Origin: Yoonia vestfoldensis DSM 16212
Lineage (GTDB): Bacteria > Pseudomonadota > Alphaproteobacteria > Rhodobacterales > Rhodobacteraceae
Direction of reading: 5' to 3'
Assembly: GCF_000382265.1 (NCBI RefSeq)
Contig: NZ_KB907978.1
Location: 157,896-221,895, forward strand
DNA length: 64,000 nucleotides
Positions 32,828-41,509 of this stretch are shown piece by piece. Position 1 is the first letter of the stretch; each line of letters opens with the position of its first letter. The notes below the pieces were generated by a model that saw only the letters and a program-made list of their open reading frames with translations, searched no databases and was not told the DNA's origin. Position numbers and translations under genes: made by a program.

Positions 32828-33264
32828 GGAATGATCGTGACAGGCACGCTGGCCGTCGCGGCAAGCCGCCCTGCCACGCCGCCGAACAGCCGCGACTTCA
32901 GCCCGCGCGCGCCCACGCGCCCGACGATGATCTGCTTGGCCCCACGTTCGCGGGCAAGACCGTCAAGGATCTCGGCCGCATCGCCATGGCGCACGATGCC
33001 TTCGATCTCGAACCCTTCGGCGCGAGTCATGGTCAGCGCGGGATCAAGCACGCGTTCATGCGCCATCGCGATCTCGGCCTCGCGACGTTTGTGCCGCTGT
33101 GCGTTTTCTTCCGCGGTCTGAAAGGTGAATGGCGACCATTCGATCACATAACAGATGACGATGGTGCAATCGCCGATCGCCTTGGCGCGGTCCTTGGCGA
33201 AGGCCAACGCGCGCGCCCCCGTTTCGGACCCGTCAAGGCCGACGATGAACGTCGTCTTTTCCAT
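32824..33264 (-). CDS. universal stress protein, single UspA domain
   Basis: Cytoplasmic 146-residue UspA protein starting at ATG 33264, with GGGGGT upstream. It begins EKTTFIVGLDGSETGARAL, the usual first strand, and ends with GRVGARGLKSRLFGGVAGRL, a recognisable but altered nucleotide-binding loop. Because its stop overlaps the alanine symporter start, its role may be tied to that transporter's regulation; this is inference. Confidence 0.92.
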   Translation of the reverse strand: MEKTTFIVGLDGSETGARALAFAKDRAKAIGDCTIVICYVIEWSPFTFQTAEENAQRHKRREAEIAMAHERVLDPALTMTRAEGFEIEGIVRHGDAAEILDGLARERGAKQIIVGRVGARGLKSRLFGGVAGRLAATASVPVTIIP

Positions 33265-33580
33265 GATGATACCCCCGTTGGTTGGTGTTCCGGTGTGGTC
33301 TGCTGGATAGGCTCTGCACGGGCAGGTTCGGGCGCCTGCGTGATACAACCATAGGGAAGGCGGACGCGTTTTGGGGAAAAAACTGGCCAAGACGGCATTT
33401 TCAGGCGAAATGGTTCATGATCGAACCAAAATATCCTCAGTATGGCTCTCAAATAGACCTTATGCAGGTTTCCGACCTTCGCCGCCTTCCGATGGTGCCG
33501 ATCCGCATGACCGATTGCCCCCCGCGCGGGCTTGCGTTATCGACAAGGCTGATCCTGATCAGAACAGCGGAGCAGCGCCA
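33265..33580. other. intergenic region between divergent stress gene and ettA
   Basis: This 316 bp stretch has no convincing gene. It contains an inverted repeat TGGTTC-ATGATC-GAACCA (33411-33428), a diverged match to the repeat tail on the minus strand (GAGGATATTTTGGTTCGAT, near 33421-33441), and CTGATCCTGATCAG (33549-33562), a symmetric site resembling an FNR box with two mismatches just before the ettA start. Promoters for both genes must lie here but none is clear. Confidence 0.5.
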
Positions 33581-35236
33581 ATGGCAGCCTATCAATTCGT
33601 CTATTTCATGGACGGCGTGTCCAAGACTTATCCCGGCGGCAAAAAAGTGTTCGAGAACATCCGCCTGAACTTTCTGCCCGGCGTGAAGATCGGCGTCGTG
33701 GGTGTCAACGGCACGGGTAAATCCACGCTGATGCGGATCATGGCCGGACAGGACAAGGATTTCGTGGGCGAGGCTTGGGCGGCTGAGGGCGCACGCGTCG
33801 GCTACCTGCCGCAGGAACCCGAACTCGACCCGACCCTGACCGTGCGTGAAAACGTCATGCTGGGTGTGGCGGGCAAAAAGGCGATCCTTGACCGCTACAA
33901 CGAAGTGGCGATGAACTATTCCGAAGAGACCGCCGATGAAATGGCGCAGCTTCAGGACGAAATCGACGCACAGAACCTGTGGGACCTCGACGCGCAGATC
34001 GACATCAGCATGGAGGCTTTGCGCTGCCCCCCCGATGATGCCGATGTGACCACGCTGTCGGGCGGTGAAAAGCGCCGTGTTGCGCTGTGCAAGCTGTTGC
34101 TCGAAGCGCCCGACATGCTGCTGCTCGACGAACCGACCAACCATTTGGACGCCGAAACCATCGCCTGGCTGCAACAGCACCTGATCGACTACAAAGGCAC
34201 GATCCTGATCGTGACGCACGACCGCTATTTCCTTGATGCGATCACGGGCTGGATTCTGGAACTCGACCGTGGGTCGGGCATCCCGCATGAAGGCAATTAT
34301 TCCAGCTGGCTGGAAGCCAAGGCCAAGCGGCTGGAACGCGAAGCCAAGGAAGACAAATCCAAACAGCGCACGCTGGAACGCGAACTGGAATGGATGCGGC
34401 AGGGTGCCAAGGCGCGGCAGGCCAAATCCAAGGCGCGGATCAGCGCCTATAACGATCTGGCCAACCAGTCCGAGCGCGAAAAGATGGGCCGCGCGCAGAT
34501 CATCATCCCCAATGGCCCCCGTCTGGGCAGCAAGGTGATCGAGGTCGAGGGCCTGAAAAAGGCGATGGGCGACAAACTGTTGATCGAGGATCTGACCTTT
34601 GATCTGCCGCCAGGCGGTATCGTCGGTGTGATCGGGCCGAACGGTGCGGGTAAATCGACGCTGTTTTCGATGCTGACCGGCCAGACGGAACCCGATGCCG
34701 GGACAGTCGAATACGGCGATACGGTGAAGCTGTCCTACGTCGATCAGTCCCGCGACGCGCTTGCCCCCGACGCTACCGTCTGGGAAGAGATCACGGGCGG
34801 GGCCGAAATCATCATGCTGGGCGACGCGCAGATGAACAGCCGCGCCTATTGCTCGGCTTTCAACTTCAAGGGCGGCGACCAGCAGAAAAAGGTGGGCCTG
34901 CTGTCGGGCGGTGAACGCAACCGCGTGCATATGGCCAAGCTCTTGAAATCCGGCGGCAACGTGCTGCTGCTGGATGAGCCGACCAATGACCTTGACGTCG
35001 AAACCCTGCGCGCGCTCGAAGATGCGCTCGTCGATTTCGCAGGCTGCGCCGTGGTCATCTCGCACGACCGCTTTTTCCTGGACCGGATCTGCACGCATAT
35101 CCTTGCCTTCGAAGGCGATGCCCATGTCGAATGGTTCCAGGGCGGGTTCACCGATTACGAAGAGGACAAGAAGGCCCGTCTGGGCGCCGATGCGCTGGAA
35201 CCCAAGCGGATGAAGCACAAGAAATTCGTGCGCTGA
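33581..35236 (+). CDS. ettA: energy-dependent translational throttle protein (ABC-F)
   Basis: ABC-F ATPase of 551 residues that binds the ribosomal E site and gates translation according to ATP/ADP level. Two ATP-binding domains are visible: GVNGTGKST with LSGGEKRRVALCKLL and LLLDEPTNHLD, then GPNGAGKST with LSGGERNRVHMAKLL and LLLDEPTNDLD. Between them lies the basic linker rich in RE and AK that contacts P-site tRNA. The length is close to E. coli EttA. Start ATG 33581 is preceded by GGAG. Confidence 0.95.
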   Translation: MAAYQFVYFMDGVSKTYPGGKKVFENIRLNFLPGVKIGVVGVNGTGKSTLMRIMAGQDKDFVGEAWAAEGARVGYLPQEPELDPTLTVRENVMLGVAGKKAILDRYNEVAMNYSEETADEMAQLQDEIDAQNLWDLDAQIDISMEALRCPPDDADVTTLSGGEKRRVALCKLLLEAPDMLLLDEPTNHLDAETIAWLQQHLIDYKGTILIVTHDRYFLDAITGWILELDRGSGIPHEGNYSSWLEAKAKRLEREAKEDKSKQRTLERELEWMRQGAKARQAKSKARISAYNDLANQSEREKMGRAQIIIPNGPRLGSKVIEVEGLKKAMGDKLLIEDLTFDLPPGGIVGVIGPNGAGKSTLFSMLTGQTEPDAGTVEYGDTVKLSYVDQSRDALAPDATVWEEITGGAEIIMLGDAQMNSRAYCSAFNFKGGDQQKKVGLLSGGERNRVHMAKLLKSGGNVLLLDEPTNDLDVETLRALEDALVDFAGCAVVISHDRFFLDRICTHILAFEGDAHVEWFQGGFTDYEEDKKARLGADALEPKRMKHKKFVR

Positions 35237-35247
35237 TCGGGTCATCC

Positions 35248-35279
35248 TGCGCGGCGCGGGACCATCGCCCCGCCGCGCA
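35248..35279 (+). terminator. GC-rich hairpin after ettA
   Basis: TGCGCGGCG and CGCCGCGCA pair perfectly over 9 bp, with an extra inner GGG/CCC. It lies 12 bp past the ettA stop. It is followed by AAAA rather than T residues, so termination may be weak or protein-assisted. Confidence 0.45.
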
Positions 35280-35355
35280 AAACGCATGGTTGCAAAGTTT
35301 TCCTTGCTTTATTGCCGTGCAGGCCCCATGTAGGGCGTGCAAACGTTATTCTTCT

Positions 35356-35453
35356 CGACCCACTGTTCTCCTTTCGGCCACAGTCACTCGATCAAGTTCT
35401 GACTAAGCCGCGCTGTCGCAATCTCGCGGGCAGCACATAAAAGGAATAATACG
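35356..35453 (+). promoter_or_regulatory. conserved 5' leader of cold-shock gene 1
   Basis: This leader and the one at 35797-35893 share long blocks: CGACC-CACTG, CTCCTTTCGGCC, AGTC, CGATC and TGAC-A-GCCG. Directly after the blocks is a hairpin CCGCG/CGCGG (35408-35429). The TCCTTT in the conserved block is fully complementary to AAAGGA of the ribosome site, so the leader may mask translation at some temperatures, as in other csp genes. The mechanism is inferred. Confidence 0.65.
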
Positions 35454-35660
35454 ATGGCCAATGGCACCGTAAAGTGGTTCAACGCAACAAAAGGCTTCGG
35501 CTTTATCGCTCCTGAAGGTGGATCCAAGGACGTTTTCGTCCACATCTCCGCCGTGGAACGTTCCGGCCTGACCGGCCTGAAAGACGACCAGAAGGTCACG
35601 TTCGACATCGAATCCGGCCGTGATGGCCGCGAATCCGCGATCAACCTCGCGCTCGCATAA
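35454..35660 (+). CDS. cold-shock protein (CspA family)
   Basis: A 68-residue single-stranded nucleic acid-binding protein. RNP1 (KGFGFIAPE) and RNP2 (VFVHISAVE) are intact, and [10 protein letters not shown] is typical. ATG 35454 follows AAAAGGA. It is 84% or so alike the second csp gene 230 bp downstream, indicating tandem duplication. A clean intrinsic terminator follows, so the two are separately transcribed. Confidence 0.96.
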   Translation: MANGTVKWFNATKGFGFIAPEGGSKDVFVHISAVERSGLTGLKDDQKVTFDIESGRDGRESAINLALA

Positions 35661-35674
35661 GATTTCGATCTTGA

Positions 35675-35706
35675 AACGGCGCGCATATCCTGCGCGCCGT
35701 TTTTTT
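35675..35706 (+). terminator. intrinsic terminator of cold-shock gene 1
   Basis: Perfect 11 bp stem AACGGCGCGCA/TGCGCGCCGTT with a 5-base loop and then TTTTT. It stands 15 bp past the stop codon. Confidence 0.93.
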
Positions 35707-35796
35707 CGGCAATCGTCTGCCGTGAACGCCCTACTTTTCAAATTATGTTGATTTTGCGGCAGATCATGGCAACATGGGCCTGCGACGTTAATAAAT

Positions 35797-35893
35797 CGAC
35801 CACTGTCTCCTTTCGGCCCAGTCCTTCGATCTTACTTTGACCGAGCCGGTCCGCTGCACAATGCGAGCGGAAAAACACAAGGAAGACAAGGAC
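35797..35893 (+). promoter_or_regulatory. conserved 5' leader of cold-shock gene 2
   Basis: Paralogous to the leader at 35356. After the shared sequence blocks comes a hairpin CCGCT/AGCGG (35851-35870); compared with CCGCG/CGCGG in the first leader, the fifth pair changed from G-C to T-A on both sides. That compensatory change supports a real RNA structure. TCCTT in the block can pair with AAGGA of the ribosome site. Confidence 0.65.
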
Positions 35894-36103
35894 ATGGCTT
35901 CAGGCACTGTCAAATGGTTCAACACCACCAAAGGCTATGGATTCATCGCTCCCGATGGCGGGTCCAAGGATGTTTTCGTTCATATTTCTGCTGTAGAACG
36001 CTCGGGCTTGACCGGGTTGAAGGACAATCAGAAAGTGAACTTCGACATCGAAGCCAGCCGTGACGGGCGTGAAAGCGCCGTCAACCTGACGCTGGCCGAC
36101 TAA
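35894..36103 (+). CDS. cold-shock protein (CspA family), second copy
   Basis: A 69-residue protein with RNP1 KGYGFIAPD and RNP2 VFVHISAVE, nearly the same as the upstream copy. I use ATG 35894, where AAGGA lies upstream; a longer frame reaches into the conserved leader and is not credible. No clear terminator follows in the 55 bp before the converging tesA stop. Confidence 0.95.
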   Translation: MASGTVKWFNTTKGYGFIAPDGGSKDVFVHISAVERSGLTGLKDNQKVNFDIEASRDGRESAVNLTLAD

Positions 36104-36158
36104 GCCACACGTCATCCGGCGATTGATCAGGCCTCCGGCTGGTGTCATCCGGTGGCCG

Positions 36159-36845
36159 TTATTGCGGTAAATCCGCAATCAGGTCGAGCACAGCCGGACC
36201 CATATCCGCGACGATCAGCGCCACACCTTCGGCGCTGGGGTGAATGCCATCGTTTTGCATGAAGGCGCGCACGTCGCTTTCACTTGCCGCTGCGGCCCGC
36301 ATGCCCGCGAACATGTCCCGGTAAAGCGGGACATCGTAGCTGGTCGCAAGTTCGGTAAAATTCGCTTCGAAATCGCGTTTGAAAGCAGGGCCGTAATTGG
36401 TGCCGACCTCCAGCCCGACCAGCAGCATGGCGACACCGGCGTCCTGCCCCGCAGCAAGAATCGCATCCAGATTGGCGCGGCTGACGGCAGGGTCCAGCCC
36501 ACGGAGGTAGTCATTGCCACCGAGCGCCACGATCATCGCGTCCACATCCGGTGTCAGTGTCCAATCGACCCGCGCCAGACCGCCCGCCGTTGTATCACCC
36601 GACACGCCGGCATTGATGATCGTCACATCCGCCCCCTGATCGCGCAGCCATTGTTCGAGCTGCGGCACGAGGCCTTGCCCCTGCGCAAGGCCATAACCAG
36701 CGGTCAGGCTGTCGCCAAGTGCCGCAATCGTGATGGTTTCCGCATGGGCCGCGGTCGTGGTCAGCAAAACCGCGCCGCTCAGGTTGCGCAGGGCGCGGAT
36801 CGCCCCATATCCAGATTTGACCCCATGACCAAAGGCTTTGCGCAT
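36159..36845 (-). CDS. tesA: GDSL-type lysophospholipase/thioesterase, exported
   Basis: Periplasmic SGNH hydrolase of 228 residues, TesA-like. A signal region ends in LLTTTAAHA, followed by ITIAALGDSLTAGYG with the catalytic serine. The other blocks are INAGVSGDTTAGG, ALGGNDYLRG and the D-x2-H in DGIHPSAEG. It cleaves thioesters and lysophospholipids in relatives. Its ATG (36845-36843) overlaps the divergent ATG of the ABC gene by two bases. The tesA-ybbA-ybbP arrangement is the same as in E. coli. Confidence 0.93.
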   Translation of the reverse strand: MRKAFGHGVKSGYGAIRALRNLSGAVLLTTTAAHAETITIAALGDSLTAGYGLAQGQGLVPQLEQWLRDQGADVTIINAGVSGDTTAGGLARVDWTLTPDVDAMIVALGGNDYLRGLDPAVSRANLDAILAAGQDAGVAMLLVGLEVGTNYGPAFKRDFEANFTELATSYDVPLYRDMFAGMRAAAASESDVRAFMQNDGIHPSAEGVALIVADMGPAVLDLIADLPQ

Positions 36846-37533
36846 GACCGACCCCGTTCTGACCATCACCGACGTTAACCTTTCGCTGGACGGCAACGCG
36901 GGGCGGGTGGACATCCTGCATGACATTTCCCTGACGGTTGCGCAGGGGGAAACCTTGGGGCTGGTCGGGCCAAGTGGGTCAGGCAAGTCATCGCTCCTCA
37001 TGTTGATGGGCGGGCTGGAACAGGCCACATCGGGGCGGATCATGGCGCTTGGCCAAGACCTGACAGCGATGAACGAGGACCAGCTTGCCCGCTTTCGTAG
37101 GGACAATATGGGGGTGGTGTTCCAATCTTTCCACCTGATCCCGACGATGACCGCGCTGGAAAACGTGGCGACACCGCTGGAACTGGCCGGTGTGCGCGAT
37201 GCCTTTGCCCGGGCCGAGGCGGAATTGCGCGCCGTTGGCCTTGGCGACAGGATCAATCATTATCCCAGCCAGATGTCGGGCGGCGAGCAGCAACGTGTCG
37301 CGCTGGCGCGTGCCTCTGCCCCGCGCCCGAAACTTTTGTTGGCGGATGAACCGACAGGCAACCTTGATGCGACCAACGGGGCCGCGATCATCGACCTGTT
37401 GTTCGACTTGCGCGACCGGCACGGTGCAACGCTCATCATGGTGACGCATGCCAATGAACTGGCCGCGCGCTGCGACCGCGTGGTGAACCTGCGCGATGGG
37501 CGGATCGATACGCTGGCAAAGGCCGCGGAATGA
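36844..37533 (+). CDS. ybbA: ABC transporter ATP-binding protein (YbbA/LolD-like)
   Basis: A 229-residue ATPase with Walker A GPSGSGKSS, signature MSGGEQQRVALARA and Walker B LLLADEPTGNLD, all typical of the MacB/LolD group working with FtsX-type permeases. Start ATG 36844 has AAAGG 8 bases upstream, within the tesA coding sequence of the other strand. It overlaps the permease gene by 4 bp. The substrate of YbbAP systems is not settled. Confidence 0.93.
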   Translation: MTDPVLTITDVNLSLDGNAGRVDILHDISLTVAQGETLGLVGPSGSGKSSLLMLMGGLEQATSGRIMALGQDLTAMNEDQLARFRRDNMGVVFQSFHLIPTMTALENVATPLELAGVRDAFARAEAELRAVGLGDRINHYPSQMSGGEQQRVALARASAPRPKLLLADEPTGNLDATNGAAIIDLLFDLRDRHGATLIMVTHANELAARCDRVVNLRDGRIDTLAKAAE

Positions 37534-40046
37534 GCCTGCACATCGCGTCACGTTTCGCGCTGCGCGAATTGCGCGGTGGTCTGCGCGGGTTTCGCGTGTT
37601 TCTGGCCTGTCTGGCGCTGGGTGTCGCGGCGATTGCCGCCGTGGGCACCGTGCGTGCCGGGATCGAGGCGGGGCTCGTCCGCGATGGCGCTGCCCTTCTG
37701 GGTGGCGATGCCGAGGTGGAATTCACCTACCGCTTTGCCCGCGACGAGGAACTGGCCTTTCTGAACGATATCGCGGACCGGATTTCCGAAACCGTCGATT
37801 TCCGGTCGATGGCCGTTGTGGACCGGGACGGCACGACCGAGCGCGGCCTGACGCAGATCCGCGCGGTCGATGATGTCTATCCTCTGGTCGGTGCGGTGCA
37901 ACTGGACCCTGCGATGCCGCTGGCAGATGCGCTGGCCGACCAAGGCGGCGTGATGGAACGGGTGCTGGCCGACCGGCTGGGGCTGGTGCCGGGCGATACC
38001 TTCCGGCTGGGCGAGGCCACGTTTACCCTGCGCGCGATCCTTGAGCGCTATCCCGACAATGCCGCCGCGGGCTTTGGCCTTGGGCCGCGCACGATCGTGC
38101 TGACCGACAGTCTGGACGGGTCCGGCCTGATCGTCGAAGGCACGCTTTTTTCCACGCAGTACCGGCTGGACCTGCCTGAAGGGGCCGATCTCGCGATGCT
38201 GGAACAGCGGGCCGAGGATCAGTTCCGCAATGCGGGCCTGCGCTGGCGCGACAGCAGGCGCGGTGCGGGTGGCGCCGCACAATTCGTGGACCGGATCGGC
38301 GCGTTCCTGATCCTTGTCGGGTTGTCGGGGCTGGCGGTAGGCGGTGTCGGTGTGTCGGCAGCGGTGCGCGCCTATCTGGCGGGCAAGACCAGCGTGATCG
38401 CGACGCTGAAAACGCTGGGGGCCACGCGGTCCACGATCTTTCTGACATATTTCATCCAGATCGGCGCACTGACGCTGGCGGGTGTAACGCTGGGCGTGAT
38501 CATCGGGGCCGGTCTGCCGGTGCTCCTCGCGCCCCTGATCGAGGCGCGTCTGCCGGTGCCTGCGGTGTTCACAATCTACTCAGCACCCTTGGTCGAGGCG
38601 GCGGTCTACGGGGTGCTGGCCGCCCTTATCTTCACCCTCTGGCCTTTGGCCAAGACCGAGGATATCCGCGCCGCGACCCTGTTCCGCGATGCATTCGCCG
38701 CATCACGCGCCCTGCCCCGCGCGCCTTATCTTGCGACCATCGCAGGGCTGATCGCCCTGCTGGTGGGTGCGGCAATCTGGTTTTCCGGCACGGTTTTCCT
38801 GACGCTCTGGACCGCAGGCGGGATCACAGGATCGCTGTTGATCCTGATCCTTGCCGCGGTCCTGATCCGCTGGATCGCGCGCAAATCGCGGCTGGCCGCA
38901 CGCGGCAACACGGCGCTGCGCATGGCGCTGGGGTCGATCAGTGCGCGCGGTGGGGAATCCACCTCAGTCGTGTTGTCGCTGGGGTTGGGGCTGACCGTGC
39001 TGGCCGCTGTCGGCCAGATTGACGGTAACCTGCGCACGGCCTTTGCCGATGACCTGCCTGCGGTGGCACCGAGCTATTTCTTCGTTGATATCCAGCCCGA
39101 CCAGATCGGCGGGTTCCGCGACAGGCTGGATGACGACGACGCCGTCAGCCGCTATGACACCGCCCCCATGCTGCGCGGCATCATCACCCAGATCAACGGC
39201 CGCCCCGCAACCGAAGTAGCCGAAGGTCACTGGGTCGTGCAGGGCGACCGGGGTGTGACCTATGCCGATGCGCAGCCGTCAGGGACCGAGATCACCGCAG
39301 GCGAATGGTGGCCCGAAGGCTATGACGGCCCGCCTCAGATCAGTTTCGCCGCGGAAGAAGCCGCCGAGATCGGGTTGCAATTGGGCGATACGATGACCGT
39401 CAACATCCTTGGGCGCGACATCACCGGCGAAGTCACCAGTTTCCGCAATGTCAGCTGGGAAGATGCGGGCATCGGTTTCGTGCTGGCGATGAACCAAGGC
39501 GCGCTGGAAGGCGCACCGCATAGCTGGATTTCCACCGTCTATGCCACGCCAGAGGCCGAGGCTGCGATCCTGCGTGACCTTGCCACCGCCTATCCCAATA
39601 TCACCGCGATCCGCGTGCGCGATGCGATCGATCAGGTGATCGCGCTTGTCGGCGGTCTGTCGGCGGCCACGCGCTATGGCGCGCTGATCACGCTGGTTAC
39701 GGGCTTTCTGGTGCTGATCGGCGCGGCAGCGGCGGGCGAACGCACGCGCACCTATGAGGCCGCCGTGCTGAAAACGCTGGGCGCGTCGCGGCGCAGTATC
39801 CTCGCCAGCTTTGCGCTGCGGTCTGCCGTGCTGGGGCTGGCGGCGGGGGTCGTGGCGCTTGGCGCAGGTATTCTGGGGGGCTGGGCCGTGGCCACGTTCA
39901 TCATGGACACAAGCTATACCGTGATTTGGGCCAATGCCCTGCTGATCATCGGCGGCGGGATCATGGCGTCGCTGCTGGCGGGGCTGGCTTTTGCCCTGCG
40001 CCCCTTGGCGGCGAAACCCGCACGCGTGCTGCGCGCGCGGGAATAG
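37530..40046 (+). CDS. ybbP: FtsX-like ABC permease (YbbP family)
   Basis: Inner-membrane protein of 838 residues with one N-terminal helix, a large periplasmic part, and two groups of helices including the FtsX domains (around FLILVGLSGLAVGGVGVSAAV and LITLVTGFLVLIGAAAAGE). KTSVIATLKTLGATRSTIF and AAVLKTLGASRRSILASF are the paired coupling motifs. It ends 2 bp from the converging gltX stop. Paired with YbbA beside tesA, lipid-related transport is plausible but unproven. Confidence 0.93.
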   Translation: MSLHIASRFALRELRGGLRGFRVFLACLALGVAAIAAVGTVRAGIEAGLVRDGAALLGGDAEVEFTYRFARDEELAFLNDIADRISETVDFRSMAVVDRDGTTERGLTQIRAVDDVYPLVGAVQLDPAMPLADALADQGGVMERVLADRLGLVPGDTFRLGEATFTLRAILERYPDNAAAGFGLGPRTIVLTDSLDGSGLIVEGTLFSTQYRLDLPEGADLAMLEQRAEDQFRNAGLRWRDSRRGAGGAAQFVDRIGAFLILVGLSGLAVGGVGVSAAVRAYLAGKTSVIATLKTLGATRSTIFLTYFIQIGALTLAGVTLGVIIGAGLPVLLAPLIEARLPVPAVFTIYSAPLVEAAVYGVLAALIFTLWPLAKTEDIRAATLFRDAFAASRALPRAPYLATIAGLIALLVGAAIWFSGTVFLTLWTAGGITGSLLILILAAVLIRWIARKSRLAARGNTALRMALGSISARGGESTSVVLSLGLGLTVLAAVGQIDGNLRTAFADDLPAVAPSYFFVDIQPDQIGGFRDRLDDDDAVSRYDTAPMLRGIITQINGRPATEVAEGHWVVQGDRGVTYADAQPSGTEITAGEWWPEGYDGPPQISFAAEEAAEIGLQLGDTMTVNILGRDITGEVTSFRNVSWEDAGIGFVLAMNQGALEGAPHSWISTVYATPEAEAAILRDLATAYPNITAIRVRDAIDQVIALVGGLSAATRYGALITLVTGFLVLIGAAAAGERTRTYEAAVLKTLGASRRSILASFALRSAVLGLAAGVVALGAGILGGWAVATFIMDTSYTVIWANALLIIGGGIMASLLAGLAFALRPLAAKPARVLRARE

Positions 40047-40048
40047 CG

Positions 40049-41368
40049 TCAAAGCTTGGGTTTAACCTGCAACAAAGGCATGACGTCGGCCATTTCCGGC
40101 CCGCGTTCCAGCCCGGTGACCGCCTTGCGCAATGGCATGAACAGGCCCCTGCCCTTGCGGCCGGTCTCGTCCTTGACCACGGTCGTCCAGTTCGACCAAG
40201 TGTCAGGCGTATAGGGCGGGTTATCCAGCAGAAACAAGGCCTTGGTGACAAAATCGCGGTCCTCGTCCGCGACCAGCGGGGTCGCCCCGTCGCGGAACAT
40301 CGCCCACCAGCCCCCGACATCGTCGAGAGTCGCGATATTGTCGCGGACGAGCGTCCAGAACGGCACGCGAAGGTCTGCAGGCACGCCAGCCGATGTCAGA
40401 ACATCGGCCACGTCGTCCGCCGACAGCGTGGCGAGGTAGCGCGCAGTGAGCGGGACAAGATCGTCAGCGTCGAACTTGGTCGGTGCCGATCCGAACTTCG
40501 ACAGATCGAACCCTGCGACCACTTCATCGACATTGGCGCGCAATTCTACGGGGTCGGCGGACCCCAGCCGGGCCATCAGCGACAGAATCGCCTGCGGCGC
40601 GATGCCCTGCGCGCGCAGGTCGCGCAAGGACAGCGTGCCGAGGCGTTTCGACAGTGCCTCGCCTTGTGGACCCGTGAGAAGGGAATGGTGTGCGAAATGT
40701 GGCACCGTGCCGCCCAGCGCCTGAATGATCTGGATCTGGGTCGCGGTATTGGTCACGTGGTCGGCCCCCCGCACGATATCGGTGATGCCCATTTCCACGT
40801 CATCGACCACGGAGGCCAGCGTATACAGGATCTGCCCGTCGTTCTTGAACAGGACCGGGTCACTGACCGAGGCCGCGTCGATCGAGATATCGCCGATGAT
40901 ACCGTCCGCCCATTCGATCCGGTGCTGGTCCAGCTTGAAGCGCCAGTGCGATCCACGTTCGGCGCGCAGGGCGTTCTTTTCATCCTTGGACAGCGCGAGC
41001 GCCGCACGGTCGTAAACCGGCGGCTTGCCCATGTTGAGCTGCTTCTTGCGCTTGAGGTCCAATTCTGTCGGCGTCTCAAAGCACTCGTAAAGCCGCCCCA
41101 TGTCGATCAGGCGCTGCTTGGCCTCGCCATACCGGTCCATGCGACGCGACTGGTATTCCATCCGGTCCCACGTCAGGCCAAGCCATGTCAGATCGGATTT
41201 GATGCCTTCGACATATTCGTCCTTGGACCGTTCCGGGTCGGTGTCGTCGATGCGCAACACGAAGATGCCGCCGTTCTGGCGGGCAATCGCATAGTTGAAC
41301 AAAGCCGCACGCAGGTTGCCGATATGCAGCCAGCCGGTCGGGGATGGGGCGAATCTTGTCGTGGTCAT
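40049..41368 (-). CDS. gltX: glutamyl-tRNA synthetase
   Basis: Charges tRNA-Glu. The 439-residue enzyme starts at ATG 41368 with AGGAG 9 bases upstream. The HIGH signature is in FAPSPTGWLHIGNLRAAL, and the KMSKS-type loop is in EALSKRLGTLSL. FVLRIDDTDPERS and RSKDEYVEG-type blocks are typical. Many relatives have two gltX genes; this shorter one resembles the second form and may be non-discriminating, which cannot be told here. An upstream extension of 36 residues is not supported. Confidence 0.95.
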   Translation of the reverse strand: MTTTRFAPSPTGWLHIGNLRAALFNYAIARQNGGIFVLRIDDTDPERSKDEYVEGIKSDLTWLGLTWDRMEYQSRRMDRYGEAKQRLIDMGRLYECFETPTELDLKRKKQLNMGKPPVYDRAALALSKDEKNALRAERGSHWRFKLDQHRIEWADGIIGDISIDAASVSDPVLFKNDGQILYTLASVVDDVEMGITDIVRGADHVTNTATQIQIIQALGGTVPHFAHHSLLTGPQGEALSKRLGTLSLRDLRAQGIAPQAILSLMARLGSADPVELRANVDEVVAGFDLSKFGSAPTKFDADDLVPLTARYLATLSADDVADVLTSAGVPADLRVPFWTLVRDNIATLDDVGGWWAMFRDGATPLVADEDRDFVTKALFLLDNPPYTPDTWSNWTTVVKDETGRKGRGLFMPLRKAVTGLERGPEMADVMPLLQVKPKL

Positions 41369-41509
41369 GCGAAATACTCCTGTTGCGGCACGCTTTGTCA
41401 TGTTGACCGCGTTTTGTCCATGCAAGCCACCGCGATCACAAAAGCGTGGGTTGGCAGATGGTCGTGCAGGGCTCACTCTGCGTCACCTCAACAAATGAAG
41501 GAACTCGTC

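Noticed and set aside
33549..33562. CTGATCCTGATCAG before ettA as an FNR box
   Set aside because: Symmetric but mismatched at both outer bases and only 19 bp from the start codon; kept only as a note.
41366..41385. GGAGTATTTCG upstream of gltX as another repeat-tail copy
   Set aside because: Only 8-9 bases match and there is no hairpin next to it; it is simply the ribosome site region.
39926..41509. Long N-terminal extension of the metallo-hydrolase frame
   Set aside because: It runs antisense through gltX; a Tat-type signal and ribosome site support the start at 41510.
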